This document shows positions 1-5,106 of a DNA stretch of 5,645 bases, in pieces. The notes under the pieces are model-generated. The model had not been told where the DNA came from. It saw nothing but the letters and a program-made list of their open reading frames with translations, and ran no database searches. The DNA comes from Alphaproteobacteria bacterium. Lineage in GTDB: Bacteria > Pseudomonadota > Alphaproteobacteria > Rhodobacterales > Rhodobacteraceae. A program made the position numbers and the translations under genes. The stretch spans positions 1-5,645 of the forward strand of contig JAJRRX010000492.1 of the NCBI GenBank assembly GCA_024279075.1, in the 5' to 3' direction. Position 1 is the first letter of the stretch. Every line of letters begins with the position of its first letter.

Positions 1-938
1 CCCTTTGCGCCCGCCCGTTGCAAGGTGGAAAGCCGGTGCGCCACCTGCTCGATACTGGCCCCGAAGCGCTCGGCCATCAGGTCCAGACCATGGCGCAGGC
101 TTTGGGCGGCGGCGAGGAAGGGGCCATAGGGCAGCAGCGCCGCCCCCGCAAAATAATTCGCCAACCCGATTTTGCAAATTGCACGGGCTTCCGGCGTGCT
201 GAACTTGGCAAAATCCAGGGTGGCCTCCAGCAAAGCATCATGCTCGATCAGCGCGATTTGGTGGGCAATTTGAAAGGCTTGTGTTGCAGGGCTGGTATCG
301 GCTTGCAGGGTCAGGGTGTGGCCAGAAAACCGGCGCAGCGGACCTTTACTAAAGGCCACATCAACCCCTTGCTGGCGGGCCAAATGCCGCGATAGTAGGG
401 CCACATGGTTGCCGCTGCCTAGCCCTGCGCGGTTGGCAAAGCTTTCGGCGGCGCGATCTACCGCGTCAAGGTAATTGTCACAATAATGGAAAAAATCACG
501 GACCTCTTCCCATGGCTGCGGGTCGAGGCCCGTGGCATCATTCCCGAGGGCTTCATTCAGCGAGGCCAGCCGATCCTGCGCGTTTTTATGGGCGCGGTGC
601 AAGTTAAGAAATGCGCGCGCAAGGGCAGGGGCATTGGAGGCAGTGAGTTGGAGGTCGGCCAGCGGCGGGGCCTCACCAAAAAGCGGGTCCGCGAGGGCCT
701 CACGCATATCCACCACCATCCGGTCGGCCTCTGCCACCGAAAGCTCGGTCACGTCAAAGCCGAATTCCTGCGCCATCGCCAGCACAACGCCAGCAGATAT
801 CGGGCGGTGGTTGTTTTCCATTTGATTGAGGTAAGAGAGCGACACGCCAAGCTTTTCAGCAAAAGCCTTTTGGGTGAGGCTGTGCTTAAGGCGGGTCTCG
901 CGAAGCTTGACACCGGCATATAGTTTTTGTGTGGCCAT
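1..938 (-). CDS. pccR: PccR-like short-chain acyl-CoA transcriptional regulator (ScfR family), 3' end cut by window edge
   Basis: The window holds 312 N-terminal codons; the C-terminus lies beyond the left edge. Residues about 8-62 form an XRE-type helix-turn-helix (LTQKAFAEKLGVS, SYLNQMENNHRP). A linker follows, then from about residue 200 an IrrE/ImmA-like region with FQIAHQIALIE (222-232), LANYFAGAALLPYGPF and, near the edge, VAHRLSTLQRAGAKG. The zinc-peptidase motif HExxH is degenerate (H226-Q-I-A-L), so I infer a sensor fold rather than a protease. Family knowledge: in Rhodobacter sphaeroides PccR is needed for growth-substrate control of pccB and belongs to the short-chain fatty acyl-CoA regulators. 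A PccR-type motif ahead of pccB in this window supports the name. ATG 938 is the only sensible start, since an in-frame TAA lies four codons upstream (948-950). No clear Shine-Dalgarno precedes it. A DUF2083 C-terminal domain is expected but not visible. Confidence 0.88.
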   Translation of the reverse strand, partial: MATQKLYAGVKLRETRLKHSLTQKAFAEKLGVSLSYLNQMENNHRPISAGVVLAMAQEFGFDVTELSVAEADRMVVDMREALADPLFGEAPPLADLQLTASNAPALARAFLNLHRAHKNAQDRLASLNEALGNDATGLDPQPWEEVRDFFHYCDNYLDAVDRAAESFANRAGLGSGNHVALLSRHLARQQGVDVAFSKGPLRRFSGHTLTLQADTSPATQAFQIAHQIALIEHDALLEATLDFAKFSTPEARAICKIGLANYFAGAALLPYGPFLAAAQSLRHGLDLMAERFGASIEQVAHRLSTLQRAGAK

Positions 939-949
939 GGGGTGAGTTT

Positions 950-998
950 AGCAGGTATTGCGGATTTGTAAACCTGCTGGAGCGATGTTGCAAATCCG
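950..998 (-). promoter_or_regulatory. Putative PccR autoregulatory region in the pccR leader
   Basis: Just upstream of the pccR start are two one-mismatch versions of the PccR half-site TTTGCAAA: TTTGTAAA (965-972) and GTTGCAAA (987-994), 22 bp apart start to start. They sit in a perfect inverted repeat, CGGATTTG (961-968) and CAAATCCG (991-998). A second inverted repeat, AGCAGGT (950-956) and ACCTGCT (972-978), overlaps the first. The spacing differs from the X4 arrangement at pccB, so binding by PccR is inferred. The AT-rich tract at about 1003-1065 probably carries the promoter, but I could not assign convincing -35/-10 boxes. Confidence 0.45.
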
Positions 999-1074
999 AG
1001 GATAAGTTAATTAATTACAACGCCTTATATATGGGTCTATAATTTATATACCTAGGTTAATAAACCGGTGACGC

Positions 1075-1104
1075 AAAAAAACGGACCGACAAGGCGGCCC
1101 GTTT
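1075..1104 (-). terminator. Rho-independent terminator of the tetR-pspA-yiaAB module
   Basis: On the minus strand ACGGGCCG (1102-1095) pairs with CGGTCCGT (1088-1081) in eight base pairs with one G-U, around a six-base loop, followed by a run of seven T (1081-1075). It begins about 20 bp after the yiaAB stop codon and separates that module from pccR on the same strand. Confidence 0.85.
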
Positions 1105-1124
1105 GCATAGTTTGGAAAGAGGCG

Positions 1125-1397
1125 CTATTTGTCCTTTTCGACCACATATTCTTCCAAAATCTTTTCAGCTTTGGCGGCTTCCAGCTTGTTAATCCGATCT
1201 TCCGAATTGCGGTCATCAAGCCGATATTTCACCACGTTCACCAAGCTGATGGTGAGGAGCAAAATGCCCATCGCCCAGTAACCTTTTGTTGAAAAATCAA
1301 CCGGCGCATAGTAGAGTGAGCCGCCGAGCATGGCGTAAGCAATAAATACCCCCGCGCCGTTAAAGAGTGTGTAAATACTGTTGGATTCGTTGCGCAT
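1125..1397 (-). CDS. YiaA/YiaB-family two-helix inner membrane protein
   Basis: A 90-residue protein with two hydrophobic segments, about residues 9-30 (LFNGAGVFIAYAMLGGSLYY) and 39-57 (GYWAMGILLLTISLVNVVK). They are joined by a short loop ending in the KGYWAMG signature of the YiaAB domain. The tail is charged and probably helical (EDRINKLEAAKAEKILEEY). This resembles proteobacterial YiaA/YiaB-like proteins of similar length; their biochemical role is not established. I chose ATG 1397 because GGAG (1404-1407) sits six bases upstream of it. ATG 1409, four codons earlier, lies 3 bp after the pspA stop and lacks a good ribosome site; it would give 94 residues. The gene is clearly co-transcribed with pspA and followed by a terminator. 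I infer a membrane partner or companion of PspA; the family call is firmer than the role. Confidence 0.83.
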   Translation of the reverse strand: MRNESNSIYTLFNGAGVFIAYAMLGGSLYYAPVDFSTKGYWAMGILLLTISLVNVVKYRLDDRNSEDRINKLEAAKAEKILEEYVVEKDK

Positions 1398-1412
1398 GAT
1401 ATGCTCCATGGT

Positions 1413-2081
1413 TTAGTTACTTTTCAGGCGGGCCAATACATCGGCTGCCGTTGATTTTGTGGCCGGACCGTAGCCCTTAGAGGCGAGCTTGTCACCAATA
1501 TTCTCGTGTTTTAGCGCTGCATTAATGTCCCGCAGCACCTCGCCTTGCTCAAACGGGTCATCACGGCCCATTACGCGGGCAATCAGCTCCTCGGCCTCCT
1601 CAAAGCTGTTTTCAATACCCGGTGCCAGCCGCGATTGCATTTTTTGCTCGGCCTGCACGGCTTTGGCGGCAATGGCGCTTTGCTTCAGGTCAATTATCCG
1701 GCGATGCGCGGCCTCAACCGAGTGCCGCAAGCGGGTAATTTTTGTGTCCAGCCGGTTAATGGTTTCGCAGCGCAGGGTGCTTTCGTTTTCCATCTGCGCA
1801 ATGGCAATTGCGGCCTCGCTAGCCATGTCCTCGCGCCCATCTTCAAGTGCTGCCCTAGCGCGGCTGGTGAGGTCAATGGTCCGTTTGTCCAGCCCCTCAA
1901 CCTGTTTGGTTTCATTGCGGTGCCGCAAAATCAAGCTCGCTAATGTTGCTTTTGCCGCCTTGAGTGAGCCATCCGCCTCGCGGATTTTCTGATCAATCAG
2001 ATCAATGGCATAATGGTCGCGCATTCGGTCATTGGCGCGGGCTTGGGAGCCTTTTATCAGGGTGCTTAGGGTGTTAAACAT
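1413..2081 (-). CDS. pspA: PspA/IM30 family protein
   Basis: A 222-residue, almost entirely helical, charged protein of the usual PspA/IM30 (ESCRT-III-like) length. The N-terminus MFNTLSTLIKGSQARAND fits the membrane-binding amphipathic helix. Long coiled-coil segments cover about residues 25-150. GREDMASEA (82-90) matches the EREDLAR stretch of E. coli PspA. A short C-terminal helix, STAADVLARLK (210-220), is typical of PspA-like proteins from this group. Family role: peripheral inner-membrane protein that forms rods or rings, stabilises damaged membrane and limits proton leak. ATG 2081 is supported by GGAGG (2087-2091) with a 5-base spacer. An upstream TTG (2144) would translate operator DNA and is unlikely. 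yiaAB follows within about 15 bp. No pspF, pspB or pspC is visible; three TetR-type operators precede the gene, suggesting TetR control instead of sigma-54/PspF. Confidence 0.9.
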   Translation of the reverse strand: MFNTLSTLIKGSQARANDRMRDHYAIDLIDQKIREADGSLKAAKATLASLILRHRNETKQVEGLDKRTIDLTSRARAALEDGREDMASEAAIAIAQMENESTLRCETINRLDTKITRLRHSVEAAHRRIIDLKQSAIAAKAVQAEQKMQSRLAPGIENSFEEAEELIARVMGRDDPFEQGEVLRDINAALKHENIGDKLASKGYGPATKSTAADVLARLKSN

Positions 2082-2086
2082 GTTAT

Positions 2087-2091
2087 CCTCC
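2087..2091 (-). promoter_or_regulatory. Strong ribosome binding site fixing the pspA start
   Basis: GGAGG on the minus strand, five bases before ATG 2081. It decides between this ATG and a TTG 21 codons upstream that falls inside an operator palindrome. Confidence 0.85.
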
Positions 2092-2096
2092 GTTTG

Positions 2097-2109
2097 TGAA
2101 CCTTGTTCA
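2097..2109. promoter_or_regulatory. TetR-type operator O1 (pspA leader)
   Basis: TGAAC-CTT-GTTCA, a perfect 5+5 inverted repeat with a 3-base centre. It lies between the candidate pspA -10 box and the pspA ribosome site, so a bound repressor would sit at or just after the transcription start. Confidence 0.75.
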
Positions 2110-2114
2110 TGACT

Positions 2115-2144
2115 AGGATATAGGCTCACCTGAACGATGTTCAA
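2115..2144 (-). promoter_or_regulatory. Candidate pspA promoter
   Basis: On the minus strand TTGAAC (2144-2139) can serve as the -35 box. Either TATATC (2122-2117, 16-bp spacer) or TATCCT (2120-2115, 18-bp spacer) can serve as the -10 box. The -35 box is itself part of operator O2, which fits repression by promoter occlusion. Box matches are only moderate, so the exact start point is uncertain. Confidence 0.45.
2131..2143. promoter_or_regulatory. TetR-type operator O2 (overlaps pspA -35)
   Basis: TGAAC-GAT-GTTCA, identical in all 13 bases to the copy in front of the tetR gene (2786-2798). It overlaps the candidate pspA -35 box. Its centre is 34 bp from O1 and 23 bp from O3. Confidence 0.8.
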
Positions 2145-2153
2145 GAATAAATA

Positions 2154-2166
2154 TGAACTTTGTTCA
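2154..2166. promoter_or_regulatory. TetR-type operator O3 (upstream of pspA promoter)
   Basis: TGAAC-TTT-GTTCA, the third copy in the 97-bp gap between tetR and pspA, upstream of the candidate promoter and only 12 bp after the tetR stop codon. Its position suggests cooperative or higher-affinity binding together with O2. Confidence 0.75.
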
Positions 2167-2178
2167 AAAAATATTTGG

Positions 2179-2772
2179 TTATTGGCCGATTTCAGATAAA
2201 ATAAGCGTAATCATGCGTGAAAGCTCCGGCCTCGGCACCGCTGAAATGCGCTTTTGCAGCCCCAGCCACACAATCCCGTGGATAGAGGAAAACAACCCGC
2301 GCACCAGAAACTCCACATCTTCCGCGCATAAATCAGGCCGTAGCTCGGCCACGGGGCGGCGGATATGGTCAAACAGCGCCTCCAGCGCCACCATATACCA
2401 GCCCGGAATATCCTCCCCCACCGCCATGTCGATCTCAAACAGGGCCCTCCACGCGGCAGTATTTTGGCTCGCAAAATCAAGGTAAGCCAGCCCCATGGCC
2501 ACCAACCGTTCACAAGCTGGGGCTTCGGCCAGCGGCTCCACCGCGCCTGCCACCTGTGCGCCCAGCCGCCTAAACGTCCGGCCATTTATGGCCAGCGCTA
2601 AATGGTGCAGGTCGGGGAAGGCATTATATATAGCCCCGACAGAGCAGCCCGCTTTTGCCGCAAGATCACGCGCCTTCAGGGCGGGCAAACCGTGTTCAAT
2701 AATTTCGGCTTCCCCCAGCTCAATAAGTTTTGTGCGCAAGTCATCCCTGCGGGATTGCGTTTTGCTCGCCAT
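2179..2772 (-). CDS. TetR/AcrR-family transcriptional regulator with WHG-like C-terminal domain
   Basis: A 197-residue protein of normal TetR length. The N-terminal DNA-binding domain covers about residues 10-60, with helix-turn-helix LKARDLAAKAGCSVGAIYNAF (32-52) followed by PDLHHLAL, the usual end of the recognition module. The C-terminal ligand-binding half contains LFSSIHGIVWLG (160-171), resembling the WHG motif of TetR_C_33-type domains; the ligand cannot be read from sequence. ATG 2772 was chosen because GGGAGG (2778-2783) lies five bases upstream. A TTG at 2799 reads through the operator palindrome and is rejected. The gene is first in the tetR-pspA-yiaAB series on one strand. One TGAAC-N3-GTTCA operator lies at its own promoter and three at that of pspA, so I infer an autorepressor and direct regulator of the PspA module. 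Confidence 0.88.
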   Translation of the reverse strand: MASKTQSRRDDLRTKLIELGEAEIIEHGLPALKARDLAAKAGCSVGAIYNAFPDLHHLALAINGRTFRRLGAQVAGAVEPLAEAPACERLVAMGLAYLDFASQNTAAWRALFEIDMAVGEDIPGWYMVALEALFDHIRRPVAELRPDLCAEDVEFLVRGLFSSIHGIVWLGLQKRISAVPRPELSRMITLILSEIGQ

Positions 2773-2785
2773 AGCTACCTCCCAT

Positions 2786-2798
2786 TGAACGATGTTCA
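2786..2798. promoter_or_regulatory. TetR-type operator O4 (tetR promoter)
   Basis: TGAAC-GAT-GTTCA, extended to a 15-base palindrome by flanking T and A (2785-2799). It is wedged between the candidate tetR -10 box and the tetR ribosome site, the classic position for autorepression. Its 13-base core is identical to O2. Confidence 0.8.
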
Positions 2799-2799
2799 A

Positions 2800-2829
2800 A
2801 GCATACCGAAAGAAGGGTGCAAATGTAAA
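2800..2829 (-). promoter_or_regulatory. Candidate tetR promoter
   Basis: On the minus strand TTTACA (2829-2824) and TATGCT (2805-2800) are separated by 18 bp. Operator O4 starts 1 bp after the -10 box, so repressor binding would cover the transcription start. The -10 match is moderate. Confidence 0.5.
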
Positions 2830-2834
2830 GCCAT

Positions 2835-2870
2835 CAGACCAAAGTCTGTATCAAGGTAAGGCCTTTGGCC
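2835..2870. repeat. Nested small inverted repeats in the tetR / exported-protein divergent gap
   Basis: CAGAC-CAAA-GTCTG (2835-2848) can form a 5-bp hairpin, and GGCC-TTT-GGCC (2860-2870) is a short palindrome. CCAAAG (2839-2844) can also pair with CTTTGG (2863-2868), so the folds exclude each other. They lie upstream of the candidate tetR promoter and might be a regulator site for the divergent gene at 2980. Chance is a real alternative. Confidence 0.3.
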
Positions 2871-2979
2871 GAAACCTCCTAGGACCATGCGCCATTTTCC
2901 CAGCGGGGAGCGCTGCTAAAAATGAGGTGTACCAAAACACGGGGGCACACAAAAGAAAACTAACTTGAAAGGCAATAAC

Positions 2980-3291
2980 ATGTCAAAAAAATCAAACTTC
3001 ACAATGATTGGGGCCATTATGCTTGGTCTTGGCGCTTTTGCACTAAGCGCAGAGCCTAGCTTTGCCCGGGGTGGCCATGGCGGCGGCCCAGAGGGGGTGA
3101 TCGTAACGGTCAATGGCGTGCAACACGTCATCGCGGTTGATAATTTACCCGCAGATTTTCAGCCGGCAGCCAACGTGCAAGTGATCGCCCACGTGCCGGG
3201 TGTACGTGAAGCAAGAGTGTCTTTTCAGGCACGGCGCAAAGCGAAACAAGCGGCGGCACGGGCTGCAAGAGATGCGGCACGGGGGCGTTAA
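2980..3291 (+). CDS. Small secreted/periplasmic basic protein of unknown function
   Basis: A 103-residue product with a clear Sec signal peptide: MSKKSNF, a hydrophobic core of about residues 8-23 (TMIGAIMLGLGAFALS), and a likely cleavage after PSFA (29), leaving a 74-residue mature protein. The mature part starts with a Gly/His-rich stretch (RGGHGGGPEG), continues with a short, probably beta-rich middle (VIVTVNGVQHVIAVDNL) and ends in a strongly basic Ala/Arg/Lys helix (about 84-103). It has no cysteine. I do not recognise a family. ATG 2980 is preceded by AAGG with a 7-base spacer; a TTG at 2965 lacks a ribosome site. It is a monocistron divergent from tetR and closed by a terminator. The basic tail might bind nucleic acid, LPS or the membrane; this is a guess. 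Confidence 0.72.
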   Translation: MSKKSNFTMIGAIMLGLGAFALSAEPSFARGGHGGGPEGVIVTVNGVQHVIAVDNLPADFQPAANVQVIAHVPGVREARVSFQARRKAKQAAARAARDAARGR

Positions 3292-3310
3292 CTCCACTCT
3301 CGGTCCGTGA

Positions 3311-3339
3311 AGCGCTCGGCGATTCGCCGAGCGTTTTTT
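3311..3339 (+). terminator. Rho-independent terminator after the exported-protein gene
   Basis: A perfect 9-bp stem, CGCTCGGCG (3313-3321) with CGCCGAGCG (3325-3333), around the loop ATT, followed by six T (3334-3339). It sits about 20 bp after the stop codon and insulates pccB from upstream transcription. Confidence 0.93.
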
Positions 3340-3368
3340 GTGCGGTGTGGCCAGTATACACCTCCAAT

Positions 3369-3376
3369 TTTGCAAA
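3369..3376. promoter_or_regulatory. Upstream PccR half-site
   Basis: An exact TTTGCAAA. With its flank it forms the 11-base string TTTGCAAATAC (3369-3379), repeated exactly 40 bp downstream (3409-3419) inside the main operator. It has no X4-spaced partner, so it may be an auxiliary site. TAAAAT (3383-3388) just downstream could be a -10 box, but no -35 fits. Confidence 0.5.
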
Positions 3377-3396
3377 TACGCATAAAATCAGGCATT

Positions 3397-3416
3397 TCTG
3401 CAAAGAGATTTGCAAA
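3397..3416. promoter_or_regulatory. PccR operator upstream of pccB
   Basis: TCTGCAAA-GAGA-TTTGCAAA matches, at 15 of 16 defined positions, the TTTGCAAA-X4-TTTGCAAA motif reported from the R. sphaeroides pccB upstream region, where mutation abolished substrate-dependent regulation. It lies 70 bp before the pccB start codon. With a PccR homologue encoded in the same window, this is very probably its binding site. Confidence 0.82.
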
Positions 3417-3486
3417 TACACAAATCCTTCCTTCCACCGCACGGCCATTCCCCTTATGCTGCACCGCAAACCTTGGGGAGCCCAGC

Positions 3487-5019
3487 ATGCAATCTATTCT
3501 CGAACAACTCGAAACCCGCCGTGAGCAGGCGCGCCTTGGGGGCGGTCAGCGGCGGATTGATGTGCAGCATAGCAAAGGCAAGCTGACGGCGCGAGAGCGG
3601 CTGGAAGTGCTGCTTGATGCTGACAGTTTCGAAGAGTTCGATATGTTTGTAGCGCATCGCTGCACTGATTTTGGCATGGAAAAGCAAAAATACCCCGGTG
3701 ACGGGGTGATCATTGGCTGGGGCACAATCAATGGCCGCATGGTTTATGTGTTCTCTCAGGATTTCACAGTGCTTGGCGGCTCGCTTTCGGCGACCCACGC
3801 CAAGAAAATCGTGAAGGTCGCCGATATGGCAATGAAAAACGGCGCGCCGTTGATCGGGCTGAATGACAGCGGTGGGGCGCGCATTCAAGAAGGGGTCGAT
3901 GCCCTTGGCGGCTATGCCGATGTGTTTCAGAAAAACATCGAGGCCAGCGGGGTGATTCCGCAGATCAGCGTGATTATGGGACCATGTGCGGGCGGGGCGG
4001 TGTATTCGCCTGCGATCACTGACTTTATCTTTATGGTCCGCGATAGCTCCTACATGTTTGTGACCGGCCCTGACGTGGTGAAAACGGTTACAAACGAGGT
4101 GGTTACGGCGGAAGAACTGGGCGGGGCCAAGACCCATACCAGCAAGTCCTCGGTCGCCGATGGCGCTTATGACAACGACCTTGAGGCGCTGATCGAGGTC
4201 CGCCGCTTGGTTGATTTCCTACCGCTCAACAACCGCGAAAAGCCCCCCGTGCGGCCTTTCTTTGATGCCCATGATCGGCTGGAGCCGAGCCTCGATACCC
4301 TGATACCGGACAACCCGAACACCCCCTATGATATGCGCGAACTGATCAAAAAAACCGCCGATGAAGGTGATTTTTTCGAGATACAGGAGGATTTCGCCAA
4401 GAATATCCTGACGGGGTTCATTCGGCTTGAGGGCCAAACTGTGGGCGTGGTTGCCAACCAGCCGCTGGTGCTGGCGGGCTGTCTAGACATCGACAGCTCC
4501 CGCAAAGCCGCCCGCTTCGTGCGCTTTTGTGATGCGTTTGAAATCCCGATCCTTACGTTTGTGGACGTCCCGGGCTTCCTCCCCGGCACCAGCCAAGAAT
4601 ATGGCGGCGTGATCAAGCACGGGGCCAAGCTGCTGTTTGCCTATGGCGAGGCCACGGTGCCAAAAGTTACGGTTATCACCCGCAAAGCTTACGGCGGCGC
4701 TTATGATGTGATGGCCTCCAAGCACCTGCGCGGCGATTTCAACTATGCGTGGCCAAGCGCGCAAATCGCGGTCATGGGCGCGGCGGGGGCGGTTGAAATC
4801 ATCCACCGCGCGGACCTCGGCAATGCCGAGAAAATCGCCGCCCATACCGCTGATTATGAAGCCAACTTCGCCAGCCCCTTCAAGGCCGCCGAGCGTGGCT
4901 TTATCGACGAGGTGATTATGCCGCGCAACACCCGCAAACGAGTGGCGCGGGCATTCGCCAGTCTGCGCAATAAAAAGCTCAGAAATCCGTGGAAAAAACA
5001 CGACAACATTCCGCTTTGA
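3487..5019 (+). CDS. pccB: Propionyl-CoA carboxylase carboxyltransferase (beta) subunit
   Basis: A 510-residue protein of the expected PccB length. It transfers the carboxyl group from carboxybiotin on PccA to propionyl-CoA, giving (S)-methylmalonyl-CoA, in the cytoplasm. It feeds the methylmalonyl-CoA pathway used for propionate, odd-chain and branched substrates and, in bacteria with the ethylmalonyl-CoA pathway, acetate. Two crotonase-like carboxyltransferase halves are present. The N-half has SGGARIQEG (128-136) and MGPCAGGAVYSPAITD (from 164); the C-half has DVPGFLPGTSQEYGG (from 360) and AYGGAYDVM (401-409). These glycine-rich turns form the oxyanion holes. D407 corresponds, by my reading, to the Asp that sets short-chain selectivity in Streptomyces PccB (Asp422). 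ATG 3487 is supported by GGGGAG with a 6-base spacer; the open frame upstream runs through a terminator and operator and is not coding. Regulation is probably by PccR. pccA is expected downstream, outside the window. Confidence 0.96.
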   Translation: MQSILEQLETRREQARLGGGQRRIDVQHSKGKLTARERLEVLLDADSFEEFDMFVAHRCTDFGMEKQKYPGDGVIIGWGTINGRMVYVFSQDFTVLGGSLSATHAKKIVKVADMAMKNGAPLIGLNDSGGARIQEGVDALGGYADVFQKNIEASGVIPQISVIMGPCAGGAVYSPAITDFIFMVRDSSYMFVTGPDVVKTVTNEVVTAEELGGAKTHTSKSSVADGAYDNDLEALIEVRRLVDFLPLNNREKPPVRPFFDAHDRLEPSLDTLIPDNPNTPYDMRELIKKTADEGDFFEIQEDFAKNILTGFIRLEGQTVGVVANQPLVLAGCLDIDSSRKAARFVRFCDAFEIPILTFVDVPGFLPGTSQEYGGVIKHGAKLLFAYGEATVPKVTVITRKAYGGAYDVMASKHLRGDFNYAWPSAQIAVMGAAGAVEIIHRADLGNAEKIAAHTADYEANFASPFKAAERGFIDEVIMPRNTRKRVARAFASLRNKKLRNPWKKHDNIPL

Positions 5020-5020
5020 G

Positions 5021-5033
5021 GGAGGTCAATATG
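5021..5033 (+). other. Orphan ribosome site and ATG directly after pccB
   Basis: GGAGG (5021-5025), a 5-base spacer and ATG (5031) follow the pccB stop by one base and look like a normal gene start. The frame they open runs 115 codons to TAA at 5376-5378, overlapping the next gene's ATG (5371). However, the encoded His/Arg/Cys-rich sequence looks like an out-of-frame reading of the membrane protein at 5107-5346. It may be a leader peptide, a remnant of an older start, or a frameshift mark; I do not annotate it as a protein gene. Confidence 0.3.
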
Positions 5034-5106
5034 TCTGCGACAATCCGGCCCGCTTGCCCCCGCACAAAATCGGCGTATCTTAAGGGAAACCTACAAGGCC
5101 AAGCCG

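Noticed and set aside
171..178. Exact TTTGCAAA inside pccR
   Set aside because: It lies within the coding sequence (Ile-Cys-Lys), far from any promoter and without an X4-spaced partner, so it is probably chance.
1006..1065. AT-rich tract with TTAATTAA and TATAATTTATA as a replication origin or attachment site
   Set aside because: It has no iterons, DnaA boxes, integrase gene or direct repeats nearby. An AT-rich promoter region for pccR is the simpler reading.
1489..1992. Long antisense open frame opposite pspA
   Set aside because: It is a Ser/Arg/Cys-rich shadow of a well-supported PspA gene, without a ribosome site or recognisable domain.
2130..2144. Upstream TTG starts giving pspA and tetR an identical N-terminus (MNIVQ)
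   Set aside because: The shared residues come from reading the operator palindrome (2131-2143 and 2786-2798) as codons. Both genes have strong ribosome sites at later ATGs (2081 and 2772).
2686..2698. CAAAC-CGT-GTTCA inside tetR as a fifth operator
   Set aside because: The left arm matches only 3 of 5 bases and the site is inside coding sequence.
3307..3486. In-frame upstream extension of pccB
   Set aside because: The extension would translate the terminator hairpin and the PccR operator. ATG 3487 has a good ribosome site and gives the normal PccB length.
3454..4137. Long antisense open frame opposite the 5' half of pccB
   Set aside because: It is a His/Arg-rich mirror reading of pccB codons, with no gene signals or family resemblance.
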